From Puccinellia tenuiflora (lineage: Eukaryota; Streptophyta; Magnoliopsida; Poales; Poaceae), in the NCBI GenBank assembly GCA_012064385.1, contig QRDG01001725.1, forward strand, positions 1,240,001-1,304,000: a DNA stretch of 64,000 bases, given 5' to 3'. Shown here in pieces: positions 23,299 to 33,972 of the stretch. The notes below the pieces were generated by a model. That model was not told the origin of the DNA. It worked only from the letters and a program-made list of their open reading frames with translations, and made no database searches. Every line of letters begins with the position of its first letter. Position 1 is the first letter of the stretch. Position numbers and translations under genes: made by a program.

Positions 23299-26123
23299 AT
23301 GAAGAAGACCACCGGGAAGAGGAAGTCTGCTAGCGCCGCCGCCGCCGGTACGGCCGGCGGGTTGAAGAAGGTTCACGGCGACTGGCAGAGGTCGTCCGTG
23401 GACGAGCGCCAGCTGGATGCGCTCCGCCACGACGGCCTCCTGCCGCCGCTGGAGAAGGTGGCGACGCGGGCGCCCGGCGACGAGGTGGCCCCTCATCCCC
23501 GTGACGGCGAGCGCGTCTGCTTCGTCGATTTCGTGAATAGGGGATTCGCCTTCCCTGTTCACGAATTCGTCCGTGGGCTGATGTACGCATACAACGTCCA
23601 GCTCCACGACTTCACGCCGAACTCCATCCTCCACATCAGCTGCTTCATCGTCCTGTGCGAGTGCTTCCTCGGCATTCACCCGCACTGGGGGCTATGGCAG
23701 CGGATCTTCAACGTCAAGCGCAATGCCGGCGCTCACGGAGTTTACCCCGTCGGGGGCTTCGGCATCCAGTCCCGTGGGGACATCGAGTACTTCAACCTGA
23801 AGCTGCTCGAGTCCGCGCAGAACTGGAGGAAGAGGTGGTTCTACGTCACCGACGTCCACCAGCCTGGGCAGAAGTACGGGGTTCCTCCATTCCGTGCTGG
23901 CGTGACGGTGACGAAGAGGAAGTCATGGACGCACCGCCCCAACTCCCGAGAGACCAAGGAGTCTGAGCCTCTCCTGTCTCGGGTGTCAGGTCTGCTGAAG
24001 ACCGCCGGCAAGGAGGTAAGTGGCGTTCACCTCATCGCCACTTTCATCCGTAGGCGGGTGCACCCGATTCAAGCTCGGGCGCACCCGTTGTTCGAGTTTG
24101 CCGGAGCCGCCGACGTGACGCGCATGTCCGCGGGGGAGTTGTCCGCGGGCGAGGTCGAATCTCGCGTTTGCGCGCTGACCACACTCAAGGTCGGCGAGGC
24201 GAACACCCTTGAGTCGCCCGTGACTCCTTTCAGCCTCGAGAACCCTGTTCCGGAGGTATGTGCTTTGTTCTTTCGTACCTATTTTCTGTTTGTTGTGCTT
24301 TGCCGATGTTTTGATTTCTGAGAAAGATGCTTTGTTTTTCTGTTTGAAGGGCTTCTCGACTTTTTTCAGCCTTCCTCCTCTTCCTGAGGGGAAGGGTACT
24401 TCTGCGGCTCCTGACTTGCGGGATGATCCTGATGAGCAGGACATTTCTGTCTGTTCCGCTGCGTCGGTCGACGATGCAGAGGATACGGACAGTGATGACG
24501 TTCCTCTCCTAGCCCGCAGGCGTGCCCTCGATGCTGGCTCCAAGGCAGCGGGGAAGTCGAAGCAGGGTTCCGCCGCAGAAGGCTCCAGCACCTCGTCGCC
24601 CCTTGCTCGCACCAACAAAGAGGTCCGTCCGGCGCACGATCCCATAGAGCCTCCTCCGAAGAAGGCTCGCGCTGCTCCGGACTGCTTCGACCCTGCCACC
24701 CTGCTGACTGTCCTCATCTCGCAAGTTCGTGACTTCTTCTTTTCCTGTCTCATTGCATAGAGTTGCTAACTGTGATTCTTGGCTTATCTGCAGGGATTCT
24801 TCCTCTCGTGCGTCTCTGCCGCCCAATGCTGGCGAACGAATAGATGAGGGTGACAGCGCGGGGGGCCGTCGCGCGGAGACTAAGGCTCCTCCGCCATCGT
24901 CCGTCCCCGGCGCTGCGCCAGCCACGACTGCTTCGACTCCTGGCGACGCCCTCGTCACAATCGCCAGCGCTCCTCCGCTTGATTCAGCCGAGCATGTGAG
25001 TAATGAGTACTTTTTGTTTATATCGGGTGCGCGACAGCGCTCCCGATGGGAGTAGCCCCCGAGTCTATAGTCAACTAGGAACAGTTGGGTATAGACTCTA
25101 GACTGATCTTTCTCCTTTGTTTCTTTGCTTTCTGTTTATGTTTTATCGGGTGCGCGACAGCGCTCCCGATGGGAGTAGCCCCCGAGTCTATAGTCAACTA
25201 GGAACAGTTGGGTATAGACTCTAGACTGATCTTTCTCCTTTGTTTCTTTGTTTTTCGCAGCCTATGACGCTCGAGCTTTTGGGTATTGGCCGCCGTTTCG
25301 CGGCCATGGAGGCGGAGAAAACTCGCCTGGAGCGAGAGTCCGCCGAACTCCGAGGTTTGTCCTTTATCCCCCACCGTTTTGGATTGTTTGTGTTGTTGCT
25401 ATTTGTCCGAACGCCCGTTGTCTGCAGAGTTGTTGGCGCAGTCGCGGCGCGAGGGGGAGAGTGCCTCGCAACAGGCTGCGACCCTTAAGGAGCAGGTGGA
25501 TGCCGCCGTGCTCGCGAAGGAGGCAGCCGATGCCCGCGAGCAAACCTTGGTGCAGCGCCTCTGCACGGCGAGCAATTCCTTGTTGGGTAAGTGTGCACTA
25601 TTTTGTTCTTTGATCCTTCTGCATCCTTTGGTTTGATCGAGTTTTTTTTTTCAGGTAGCCTTGGCACTGTGGCATGTTCCAGTGCACAGGCTGCCGCCGG
25701 CGATTTGGACAGCGCAGTTGTTGCTGTAGAGGGTGCCGGCCAACGGGCCAGTGGTCTCTTGGAGAAGGCTGCTGATGCGTTGAGGAGTTTGCACGGACGC
25801 GTGTTTCCCAGGGACAAGCTCCTGCTTCCCTCGGGGAACTGGTTGAGCTGTTTGGCTCCGACGGCTCTGCCATCGACGACTTCAGACGCGAGCACACGGT
25901 ACGTGGCTCGCAGACCACCCTCCTTATGTTGCTGGGGCACGGCTTCGAGGGTGACTTTGACAAGGCTTTGTCCGGGCTGCCCCGCGGGCCTGACGGCAAG
26001 CCAGTGGCTCTCAGCGGCTTCGCCGAGCGGTCTCGCGAGTTGGCACAGAAGCTGACCGAGACCTTGGAGAAGCAGGCTGCGAAGCGTGCGGAGAAGGCCA
26101 AGAAATCTGTGGGCTCGCAGTAG
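23299..26123 (+). CDS. Antisense multi-exon gene of element C (aORF 1)
   Basis: The gene runs opposite to gag-pol. The first exon (23299 to about 24255) encodes a basic start (MKKTTGKRKS), then a domain with GERVCFVDFVNRGFAFPVHEF, FIVLCECFLGIHPHWGLW and NWRKRWFYVTDVH. I recognise this as the 'putative gypsy type transposon' domain (Pfam Transposase_28) of Tat-lineage antisense proteins. Later exons are suggested by GT/AG borders: GAG|GTATGTG at 24256, CTGCAG before 24795, TTCGCAG before 25261, CTGCAG before 25427 and TTTTTCAG before 25655. They encode acidic and coiled-coil segments and end GSQ-stop at 26121-26123. A frameshift near 25810 (F-P region) probably inactivates it. The role of these proteins is unknown; exon borders are my reading. 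Confidence 0.65.
25021..25250 (+). repeat. Tandem duplication in an intron of the antisense gene
   Basis: A ~108 bp block beginning TATCGGGTGCGCGACAGCGC is present at 25021-25128 and again at 25144-25250, essentially identical, with a 15 bp spacer. It ends TTTGTTTCTTTG just before the splice acceptor TTCGCAG (25254-25260), so the second copy carries the functional pyrimidine tract. The CTCCCGATGGGAGT palindrome in it also occurs once near 22803. Confidence 0.9.
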
Positions 26124-26319
26124 CTGCTTATCTTTGTATTTTTCATATTTTGTAGTTTGTCTTTGGCGACGCCTGTCGCTCCTTTGTAATGACTGTGCCC
26201 GCTGCGAACTTTAGATAACATTTTGCATCTAATCTGATGTCTTTGTGCCTTGTGACTTCTTCCAGCCCCCGTGCCTTCTTCTAGAAGGTTGTCTCACACC
26301 TGTCTGCTTGGCTTGCTAA

Positions 26320-27031
26320 TAGGTCAATCCCACGATCGCCGTTTTACATTCTGATACCGCACCCCATGTCCATGCGGCCTCGACTGCTGGTTGTTCTTCT
26401 GGGAACTGCGACTCCGAAGATTTTCGGCTCACAATGCTCCGGGATCGCTGCTCTAGGCTTGAACAAGACCTGCGGGTGGCACGGGGTGCTTTGGCCGTAC
26501 TGAAGTCGAAGCAGCCTCGCCCCGCTGAACGGGAGGCTTTTCTCCTTGAGGAATTGGAGAAGGCCAACAATGACTTACTGTGTAAGTGGCTGTGAGCCCT
26601 CGAGTCCTTTAGCGCTGCTTGCTTACGCAGTTGCCTCAATTTTCCTTTGTATGCAGGTGTACAACAGGATCCTCAAGCTGAGGCCACTCGAGTGGAGAAT
26701 CGACTTCGCCGTATTGCTGAGGTTGTCGGGCGCGACACCACCTCATTTTGGTCAGACCCTTCCCGAGGTCGAGTGCTGGCCGTTCTTCAAGATCGCAAAG
26801 GCCAAGTGATGTCCTTTGCTGGGGCGTGCCGTTCTGCACTGGCGCTTGTATACAAAGCGTTGTTCCCCCTGGATCCGCAGCCGCAAGGTCTTGGCGCCCT
26901 CATGGCGCGATTCCGCAACGGCAGGGCTGCAGAGAGTTTTATCCGGACGCAGCTTGTCAGCGGTTCTTCTTTGTTTGTGTTTAGCCCAACGGTGCAGCCC
27001 CCGAGCGCCGGGTGCTGCTCCGGAGTTTGTT
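26320..27031 (+). pseudogene. Second antisense module in C (aORF 2, paralogous C-terminal part)
   Basis: Downstream of a 3'-UTR-like stretch (26124-26320) a second set of plus-strand exons appears: LRDRCSRLEQDLRVARGAL, a coiled coil, then after an intron ending CTTTGTATGCAG (26657) the frame GVQQDPQAEATRVENRLRRI to SFIRTQLVSGS. The segment ALVYKALFPLDPQPQGLGAL...FIR resembles the aORF 1 segment ALRSLHGRVFP...LGELVELF...FRREHT in spacing and sequence, so the two look like paralogous tails. No start codon is evident, so this is either a truncated duplicate or downstream exons of the same transcript. Confidence 0.55.
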
Positions 27032-27198
27032 AGTGGTTAGCCATACGACGCAGCTCCCGAGTATCGGGTGCTGCGGAGGCGATTTTCTTTGGCGTGCGAT
27101 ATGTCGACTCCGAAGATAGGGGAACATTGCGCTTTTACTATGGGAGACAAAGTCTCAAGGATTACATCAGTGGCTGAATAGCCTTATCATCAGATTTG
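27032..27198. other. Convergence zone between pol and antisense genes of C
   Basis: A short AT-richer stretch where the antisense transcription unit and pol meet tail to tail. No terminator or polyadenylation signal could be identified with confidence. Confidence 0.4.
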
Positions 27199-28335
27199 CT
27201 ATGCGTAAAAGCGTCTTAGTTGCGCCGCATTCCATGGGTTGCGGATGAGTTCGCCTATCTTCGGGTCCTTCAGGCGGTATGCGCCTCCGCCGATGACCTC
27301 GGCAATGATGAAGGGTCCCTCCCATGGGGAGGCGAGCTTGTGCACCTTCTTCTGTTTGAGCCTGAGCACTAGGTCTCCTTCAACAAAGGCACTTGTGCGC
27401 AACCGCTTGCTGTGGTAGTTGCGGAGGTTCTGCTGGTAGAGTGCTATGTCCCGGGCCTCGTCCAGCAAGTCGACGTCGTCTTCGAGTGCGGCTTCAGCGT
27501 CGTCTTCATCATACGCGACGATGCGAGGTGCGTCGAAGTGTATGTCATGTGACAGGACTGCTTCTGCTCCGTACACCATGAAGAATGGGGTGTACTGAGT
27601 TGATCTGTTTGGCATGGTGCGCAGGCTCCAAAGCACAGAGGGTAGCTCCTCCACCCAAGCACCCGTTGCGCGCTTGAGCGGCACGAAGAGGCATTTCTTG
27701 ACTCCGCTGCAGACGAGGCCGTTCGCTTTTTTGACTTGTCCATTGGACTGCGGATGTGCGACCGAGGCGTAATTGACCTTGATCCCTTGCTCTTTGCAGA
27801 AATCTTGAAACTCTTCGGCGGTGAAGTTTGTTCCGTTGTCAGTGATGATGCTGTGAGGCACTCCAAAGCGGAACATGATGGACTTGACGAAGTTGACAGC
27901 TGAGGTAGCTGCGCAGTTGGTAACTGGCACGGCCTCTATCCATTTGGTGAATTTATCGACAGCCACCAGCAGATGTGTGTGTCCTCGTCGAGACGACTTG
28001 CGTAGTGGTCCGACCATATCGAGTCCCCACTGGGCGAAAGGCCATGCCAAAGGTATTGTCTTCAGTTCTGACGCCGGTGCATGAGGTCTTGTTGCGAATT
28101 TTTGGCAGCCGACACACCGCTTGACGATGTCCTCAGTGTCCTGCAACGCCGTGGGCCAGTAGAATCCAGCACGCAGGGCCTTGGCGACTAAGGCTCTGCT
28201 GCTAGCATGGTGTCCGCACGTGCCAGCATGGATCTCGAGGAGTAAGGCCCGGCCGTCCTCTGATGCGATGCACCTCTGGAGGATGCCTGATATGCTGCGC
28301 TTGTATAGCTCTCCACCGATTATTGTGAATGCTTT
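27199..28335 (-). pseudogene. Integrase of element C
   Basis: Minus-strand reading shows the zinc finger (CGHHASSRALVAKA...KRCVGCQK), the first aspartate in WGLDMVGPL and the second in SIITDNGTNF. Where the catalytic glutamate belongs (N-G-Q-V-E-R-A-N-G in relatives) this copy reads N-G-Q-V-K-K-A-N-G: two G-to-A changes give lysines, so the DDE triad is broken. The C-terminal SPWEGPFIIAEV block and a terminal RRFYA-stop at 27199 are intact. Upstream, between ARRITRR and the zinc finger, a TAA at about 28336 interrupts the frame. Confidence 0.88.
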
Positions 28336-29140
28336 TTATCGGCGAGTGATGCGCCGTGCTTCGACTGTGTCCTCTGGAAGCTCCTGCCGGAGCATATATG
28401 CCAGGAATGGCTTTGTCCAGATGGGCTCGACGAGGAATACTTCAATTGAAGGTTCTGCCGCTGCAGGTGCGTCCTCGCTTGCGGTTTCGGTCCCGGTTGC
28501 TGGTGTAGAGGGGGTCGCAGGCTGCTTAACCTTGATAGACCTTTTGTTTATCTTCTCCAGGAAGACTCCGGGGGGCAGCTTGAGCTTCAAGGACCCGATG
28601 TTGGCGAGGGTGTCGGCCTCCTCATTGCTTGCTCGCCCGACATGGCGAAGCTCGCAACCATCAAAGTTCCCCTCCATGATGTTGTATAGGTTCCTGTATG
28701 CTATCATGTTCTCTGTTGTCGTGTCGCACTCCTTCATGGTCTGTTGCACGACCAGGTTCGAGTCTCCGTATATCATTAGGCGATCAGCACCGCACTCCTT
28801 AGCCATCTTCATCACATGGATCAGGGCTTCATATTCTGCTTCATTGTTGGATGGTTTCTCGAAGTCCATTTGCAGCACATAACGGAGCTTGTCGCCTTTG
28901 GGTGATATGAGGATAACCCTGCTCCTGCTCCTTCGTTCCTCTTAGACCCGTCGAAGTACATGGTCCATGAATTGGACGTATCGGGTACCGATGGCAGCTG
29001 CATCTCCATCCACTCTGTAGTGAAGTCGGGAGGACTTGAGCCTTGATTGCTGTTGGGTGTTTGTATGTTAGGTCTAGAGGACCTAGTTCGATGCTCCATT
29101 TGGCGACTCTGCCTGTCGCTTTGGAGTTATTGAGTATGTC
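28336..29140 (-). pseudogene. RNase H of element C
   Basis: The domain is recognised by the TMYFDGSKRNEGAGAG region near 28960, SNNEAEYEALIHVMKM, MIYGDSNLVVQQ and RHVGRASNEEADTLAN, giving the acidic active-site residues. Frameshifts near 29165, 29040 and 28900 split it over three frames, so it is not translatable. The linker after RNase H is rich in alanine, proline and threonine (KQPATPSTPATG), as in other Tat elements. Confidence 0.82.
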
Positions 29141-30558
29141 ACTTAGGGGAGCCGCGCTCACCACCGTGATGGGGGTGCTTCTGGAAGTAGTGTGCCACCT
29201 TGCGCGAGGTCATGAATACCCCATATGCCAGCTTCTGATAGTGCGGGTATCTCTGCTTTGACTGCGATAGCACCTCGCTGAGATAGTATATTGGTCTCTG
29301 CACGTCGTGAGCTTTTCCTTCTTCAGCTCGTTCGACTACCAGCACCGTACTGACCACCCTGTTTGTGGCCGCTATATAGAGATACAGTGGCTCCTTTTCG
29401 TGTGGTGCCACCAAGACTGGTGGTGTTGACAGAGTGCGTTTGAGGTCGACGAAGGCGGCTAGGGCTTCCTCGGTCCACTCGAAGCGGTCCGTCTTCTTCA
29501 TCAGTTGATAGAACGGGAGTGCCTTCTCCCCGAGCCTGCTGATGAATCGGCTGAGTGCCGCTATCCTTCCAGAGAGCTGCTGCACATCCCTGATCTTCGA
29601 CGGTGCAGGCATCTTCAGGAGCGCCTGAATTTTCTCCGGGTTTGCTTCAATGCCTCGCGCAGATACGAGGTAGCCTAGTAGCTGTCCGGCTGGCACGCCG
29701 AACACGCACTTGGTAGGGTTCAGCTTGATGGTGTATTTCTTCAGTGGCGAATGTTTCGCGGAGGTCGTCAAGGAGCGTGTCTTCCTGCTTGGTCTTGATG
29801 ACGATGTCGTCAACGTAGACCTGGACATTGCGTCCGATCTGCTCCTTGAGACAGTTCTGCATCATGCGCTGGTACGTGGCACCCGCGTTCTTCAGCCCGA
29901 AGGGCATCGTTGTGTAGCAGTAGACACCAAAGGGTGTGATGAATGCCATTTTCTCTTCGTCCTCTTTCTTCATCCTGATCTGGTTATAACCTAAATAGGC
30001 ATCCAGGAAGCAGAGGCGTGCGCAGCCTGCAGTCGAGTCGACAATCTGGTCGATTCGAGGCAGTGGAAAATGATCTTTTGGACAACACTTGTTTAACGAA
30101 GTGAAGTCGACACACATGCGTAGTATGTCCGTGTTCTTCTTTGGCACCAGGACTGGGTTTGCGACCCAGTCAGACTTCTTGATCTCCCGGATGAAGTTGG
30201 CTGCCAGGAGCCTATCGACTTCTTGCCCAATGGCGAGGCGCTTCGGCTCCGCAAAGCGGCGCATCGTTTGCTTGACGGGCCTCGCATTGGGCAGGATTTG
30301 GAGGGCGTGCTCGGCGAATTCCCTGGGTATGCCTGGCATGTCGGCTGGACACCAGGCGAAAATCTCCCAGTTCTCACGTAGGAACTCGACGAGCGCGCCT
30401 TCCTATGCGGAAGGCAAGCTCGTCGATACGAGGACCGTCTTCTTAGGGTCCGTCGGGTGCACTTGATGCTCCCTTGTGTCGTTTGTTGCATTAAATGCAG
30501 AGCCTGACGCTGATTGTTTGCCCTCGGGAAAGAGGGTGCGGTCGTTGGTGAGTGCCAA
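29141..30558 (-). pseudogene. Reverse transcriptase of element C
   Basis: Minus-strand frames show EIFAWCPADMPGIPREFAEH, then SDWVANPVLVPKKN, LRMCVDFTSLNKCCPKDHFP, ITPFGVYCYTTMPFGLKNAG and the catalytic QVYVDDIVIK (YVDD). A TAG at 30403-30405 replaces glutamine near the start. A frameshift of one or two bases near 29743, right after L-R-E-T-F-A, moves the thumb region (LNPTKCVFGVPAGQLLGYLV) into another frame. The catalytic residues themselves are intact. Confidence 0.88.
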
Positions 30559-33500
30559 CTACTGGAGCTGCTCTTGCGCCCCGAATGACTCAGAGATCGT
30601 GTTGAACTTGCGATCGCACTTGTCGGATCGCTCGAAGTTTCCGTTGACGGTGATTGTCCCGTAGGGCCCCGACATCTTCAGCTTCAGATAGGCATAGTGC
30701 AGTACCGCCATGAACCGCGCGAACGCTGGTCGTCCCAGGATGACATGGTACTGCGACTTCCAGTCCACCACCTTGAACTCTATGCGCTCCTTCCGAAAGT
30801 TAGCTGGCTCGCCAAAGATCACATCGAGTGAGATCGTTCCCAAGGGATAGACTGGTCTCCCTGGTACTATGCCGTGGAAGGTGTTGACGGAGGGCGCCAG
30901 GCTTGTCGTCAGTATGTTCATTCCGCGCAGCGTGTCGGCGAACATGATATTGATTCCGCTGCCACCATCCATGAACACGCGGCTCATAGCGAAGCCTCCT
31001 ATCTGCGCGTCCAAAACGAGGGCCGCGTGACCCGGCCGCGGGACTTGAGGTGGGTGATCGTCCCTGGTGAATGTTATGCTGGCATGTGACCAGTTGAGGT
31101 ACTCCGGTACCGCGGGTGGTGATTTGACGGCAAGGTGGACCTGCCTTGTTATGAGTTTTTGGTCCCGATTTGAGGGACGTCCTTTCTGGATCATGAACAT
31201 GCGACCCACAGGTTTTGGATAAGCGTCTCCATCAGATCTTGGCTCTTCTATCCGTGGCTGGTACTGGATTGCACCCGCCATGTGTCTCGGAGGCAATGGT
31301 GGAGCGTGCGGTGCTCCCACAGCCAATGCCCCCGGTACCCCCTGCGCTTGCTGTTGTTGCTGCAAAAGGAGCCGTGCATACTGCGCATGGAGATCTTGAA
31401 ACTTTTCGCAGTCTTTGAGGAGGTGCTTGGACGTAAGAACACCGTTCTCATCCCTGTACATGTGGAATCGGCACGCGTCATGGAGCGTTGGAGGAGGCCG
31501 TGGAGCTCGACCACCTCGTGACTCTCGCGGCCGCCACTCGCGCTTGACTTCCTTGCTGCTTCTGTAACCGGTTGCTCGACTATCGCGCTCATGGCGACGG
31601 TCGTCACGGTTTCTTTGCTCGCGGCTATCAGTAAAGCCTGCCGCCACGAGTTCCATGCCCTCCGTGTCCTCGTAGACGCGCGACTTCCTCTTGCGACGGC
31701 GGTCGCTGTTGCGGCGATTCCAAGAACCTTGATCGCCATTGACGCCAGGTGTGCCGGCGCGCTCGTTACGTATGGAATCTTCACCATCCACCCACTCATT
31801 GGCTATCTGCATGAGGTGGGCGATGGTTTTGGGCTTCACTCGACCAAAAGTCTCCCGGAGCTCGACCCGATAGACTCCTCGGGTGAACGCGTATATGGCG
31901 TTGTCTTCCGATATCTTCTCCGTCGCGTTGCGGAGGAGGGTCCAACGCTGGATGTACTCACGCAACGTCTCATCTTCACGCTGCTTGCAGGCTCGCAGCT
32001 CCTCGAATGAGGCAAGTCTCTTGTACGTGCCGATGAAGTTGCGGACGAAGTCCTCTTTGAAGTCCTCCCAGCAGATGTATGCGCCTCTCGGTAAGCTCTT
32101 GAGCCAGGCTCGAGCCGATCCCGAGAGCATGAGTTGTATGTACTGCATGGCAGTAGACGTCGTTCCTCTTTGGCAGGTTACCGCCGTCAGGTAGTCCTCC
32201 AGCCAGGCAGACGGCTCTTGCAGGCCATCATACTTGGGGGTTTCCGAGGTTAACCTGAATCCTTTCGGCATTCTGGTCTCCCGGATGCGTCGACTGAAGC
32301 ATAGTGCGCCGCAGGGTTCGACGTCGTCCTCAGACGACGAGCTGTCGCTTTCCTCCTCTTGTACTGCTCGCCTGGAGCGGTTCCTGGTGACCTTGTTATG
32401 CGTGATGGCATTGCGCGCATCTTCACCCTCGGTGAGCTGGTAGCGTCCCTCGTACCCACGACTACCGCGGTTTTGCCGGTCGCGGGTGACGCGATTGTCT
32501 TCTTCTGGAGCTGCTCGCTCATTGTTGCCGCGTGTGACGCAGTTTTCTCGATCTCGGGTACGGTCGCCCGCTTCCCGAGTTCTTGCCTCCCGCCGTGGAC
32601 TCGGCTGGCGGCGATTGGCCGTGTTCGTTTGCTCCTCAGGTAGCAATGTCGTCCCCATTGTACTGAGGAACTTGATTTGTTGGCGATGCAGGGCTGCCCG
32701 CGGATCGCTTTCTGGCGGCTGTGTAGCCTGCAGGTATGTGGCTACCGACATTAGGACACCGGAAGCAGTCTTGGGGATAGGGATTCCCTGTTCGTCCGTA
32801 GACATGAAGGACGCCTCCAGATTACGGGTGACATTGTTCCGATCTGCCTCTGGTATCCGTAAGTACCGAGGCTGTGCTTGGGGGTCACGGGATCGCCCTG
32901 AAGATTGGACGGACAGGCCTGCCCGCCGCGCACTCGATATGCTGGCCTGCCTTCTGCGCTCCGCCAGCTCCGCCCTTGTGGCTTCCAGCTTGAGGCTTTC
33001 CTGCCACAGCAGGTACTGGTAGCACGCCAGATCTTCTGGTGTCGCGTCGGCTGCCGGTTGGCCATCTGCCACAGCCTTGATTGCTTTTTCACCCATAGCC
33101 TGGTTGATGTGGAGCTGCGTCCGCCCGTTCTGCAGGGTGACGACATATGGGTAGCTTGGCTGGCCACCCCTGTTAGGTGGAGCGTTTACTTCGACCTCCG
33201 TGTTGGTGGCCGCTGTCCTTGTGGCGGCGGCGGCTGCGGCTGCGGCTCCTGCCGCGGCCGTTTCCCCGGGTCCTGATGCTCCTCCTCCTACAGGCACCGT
33301 CATGTATACCTCGATCGGCGAGAGATACGGCGTCTGATCGTCGGAGTCGTCGTTGAAGGCGGACTCGAAGGATGCCGAGGCTCCTCCGGTGGAGTACGCA
33401 GGGCTTGGCGGGGTAGATGAGATGTATGGCGCGACCGGTGTCTCGGTCGTGCGCGCGAAGTTGACGGTTGGCGATGTAGATCGCGATGCTGCGGCCAAAG

Positions 33501-33972
33501 GCGATGCAGGTTCGTCGAGCGTTCCCCCCGCGAGATCCGCGCGGGGTGACAGGATGTCCACCGATGCAGTCGATGAAGTTGCGACTTCCGCCGATGAAGT
33601 CGATGAAGTGGCGAGTTCCTCCGATGCGGAAGGAGGTGCGTCCGTGAGACGGAGCAGTGCCCCACTTGTTGACGTAGAAGCGCAGCTTGCCAAAGCTCGT
33701 CTCCACGCCAGCTTGTAGGTCCTCGAAGGCCGATTGCACGACCGCGAGTGTGGGTGAAAACCCAGGGAGCCGAAGTAGATCAGTTGCTGCAGATCCGGCG
33801 CGTCGCCAATGGTCGCTGATGAAGCCGCCGAATCCGTAGATCCAGCACCAGTCTTTCCCACAGACGGCGCTAATTGACGTGGGGTTACCACGCCAAATCC
33901 CTCGGATGACATCCTCGGGTTGAGAGAATAGGAGAAGAAGATGGTGGTACTGGTGGATTCGTCGGCTGACAA
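30559..33972 (-). CDS. gag-protease of element C, long intact frame
   Basis: One of the longest uninterrupted frames in the window, 1137 codons if counted from the ATG at 33972. That ATG lies inside the 5' LTR, so the true start may be further in. After a serine/threonine/alanine-rich N-terminus (first ~250 residues) and a region rich in R/E/D, the capsid domain shows PKYDGLQEPSAWLEDYLTAV, SARAWLKSLPRG and REYIQRWTLLRN. A retropepsin domain follows near the C-terminus with SRVFMDGGSGINIMF (D-G-G-S active site) and YHVILGRPAFARF. I saw no CCHC knuckle. Gag packages element RNA and the protease matures the polyprotein. This part could still be translated even though pol is dead. Confidence 0.85.
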   Translation of the reverse strand: MSADESTSTTIFFSYSLNPRMSSEGFGVVTPRQLAPSVGKTGAGSTDSAASSATIGDAPDLQQLIYFGSLGFHPHSRSCNRPSRTYKLAWRRALASCASTSTSGALLRLTDAPPSASEELATSSTSSAEVATSSTASVDILSPRADLAGGTLDEPASPLAAASRSTSPTVNFARTTETPVAPYISSTPPSPAYSTGGASASFESAFNDDSDDQTPYLSPIEVYMTVPVGGGASGPGETAAAGAAAAAAAATRTAATNTEVEVNAPPNRGGQPSYPYVVTLQNGRTQLHINQAMGEKAIKAVADGQPAADATPEDLACYQYLLWQESLKLEATRAELAERRRQASISSARRAGLSVQSSGRSRDPQAQPRYLRIPEADRNNVTRNLEASFMSTDEQGIPIPKTASGVLMSVATYLQATQPPESDPRAALHRQQIKFLSTMGTTLLPEEQTNTANRRQPSPRREARTREAGDRTRDRENCVTRGNNERAAPEEDNRVTRDRQNRGSRGYEGRYQLTEGEDARNAITHNKVTRNRSRRAVQEEESDSSSSEDDVEPCGALCFSRRIRETRMPKGFRLTSETPKYDGLQEPSAWLEDYLTAVTCQRGTTSTAMQYIQLMLSGSARAWLKSLPRGAYICWEDFKEDFVRNFIGTYKRLASFEELRACKQREDETLREYIQRWTLLRNATEKISEDNAIYAFTRGVYRVELRETFGRVKPKTIAHLMQIANEWVDGEDSIRNERAGTPGVNGDQGSWNRRNSDRRRKRKSRVYEDTEGMELVAAGFTDSREQRNRDDRRHERDSRATGYRSSKEVKREWRPRESRGGRAPRPPPTLHDACRFHMYRDENGVLTSKHLLKDCEKFQDLHAQYARLLLQQQQQAQGVPGALAVGAPHAPPLPPRHMAGAIQYQPRIEEPRSDGDAYPKPVGRMFMIQKGRPSNRDQKLITRQVHLAVKSPPAVPEYLNWSHASITFTRDDHPPQVPRPGHAALVLDAQIGGFAMSRVFMDGGSGINIMFADTLRGMNILTTSLAPSVNTFHGIVPGRPVYPLGTISLDVIFGEPANFRKERIEFKVVDWKSQYHVILGRPAFARFMAVLHYAYLKLKMSGPYGTITVNGNFERSDKCDRKFNTISESFGAQEQLQ
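33861..33874 (-). promoter_or_regulatory. Probable primer binding region of C
   Basis: Just inside the 5' LTR, the minus strand reads ATTAGCGCCGTCTGTGGG. The GCGCCGTCTGTGGGAA block directly after the LTR is typical of RIRE2/Tat-type plant gypsy elements. I did not assign the tRNA. Confidence 0.65.
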
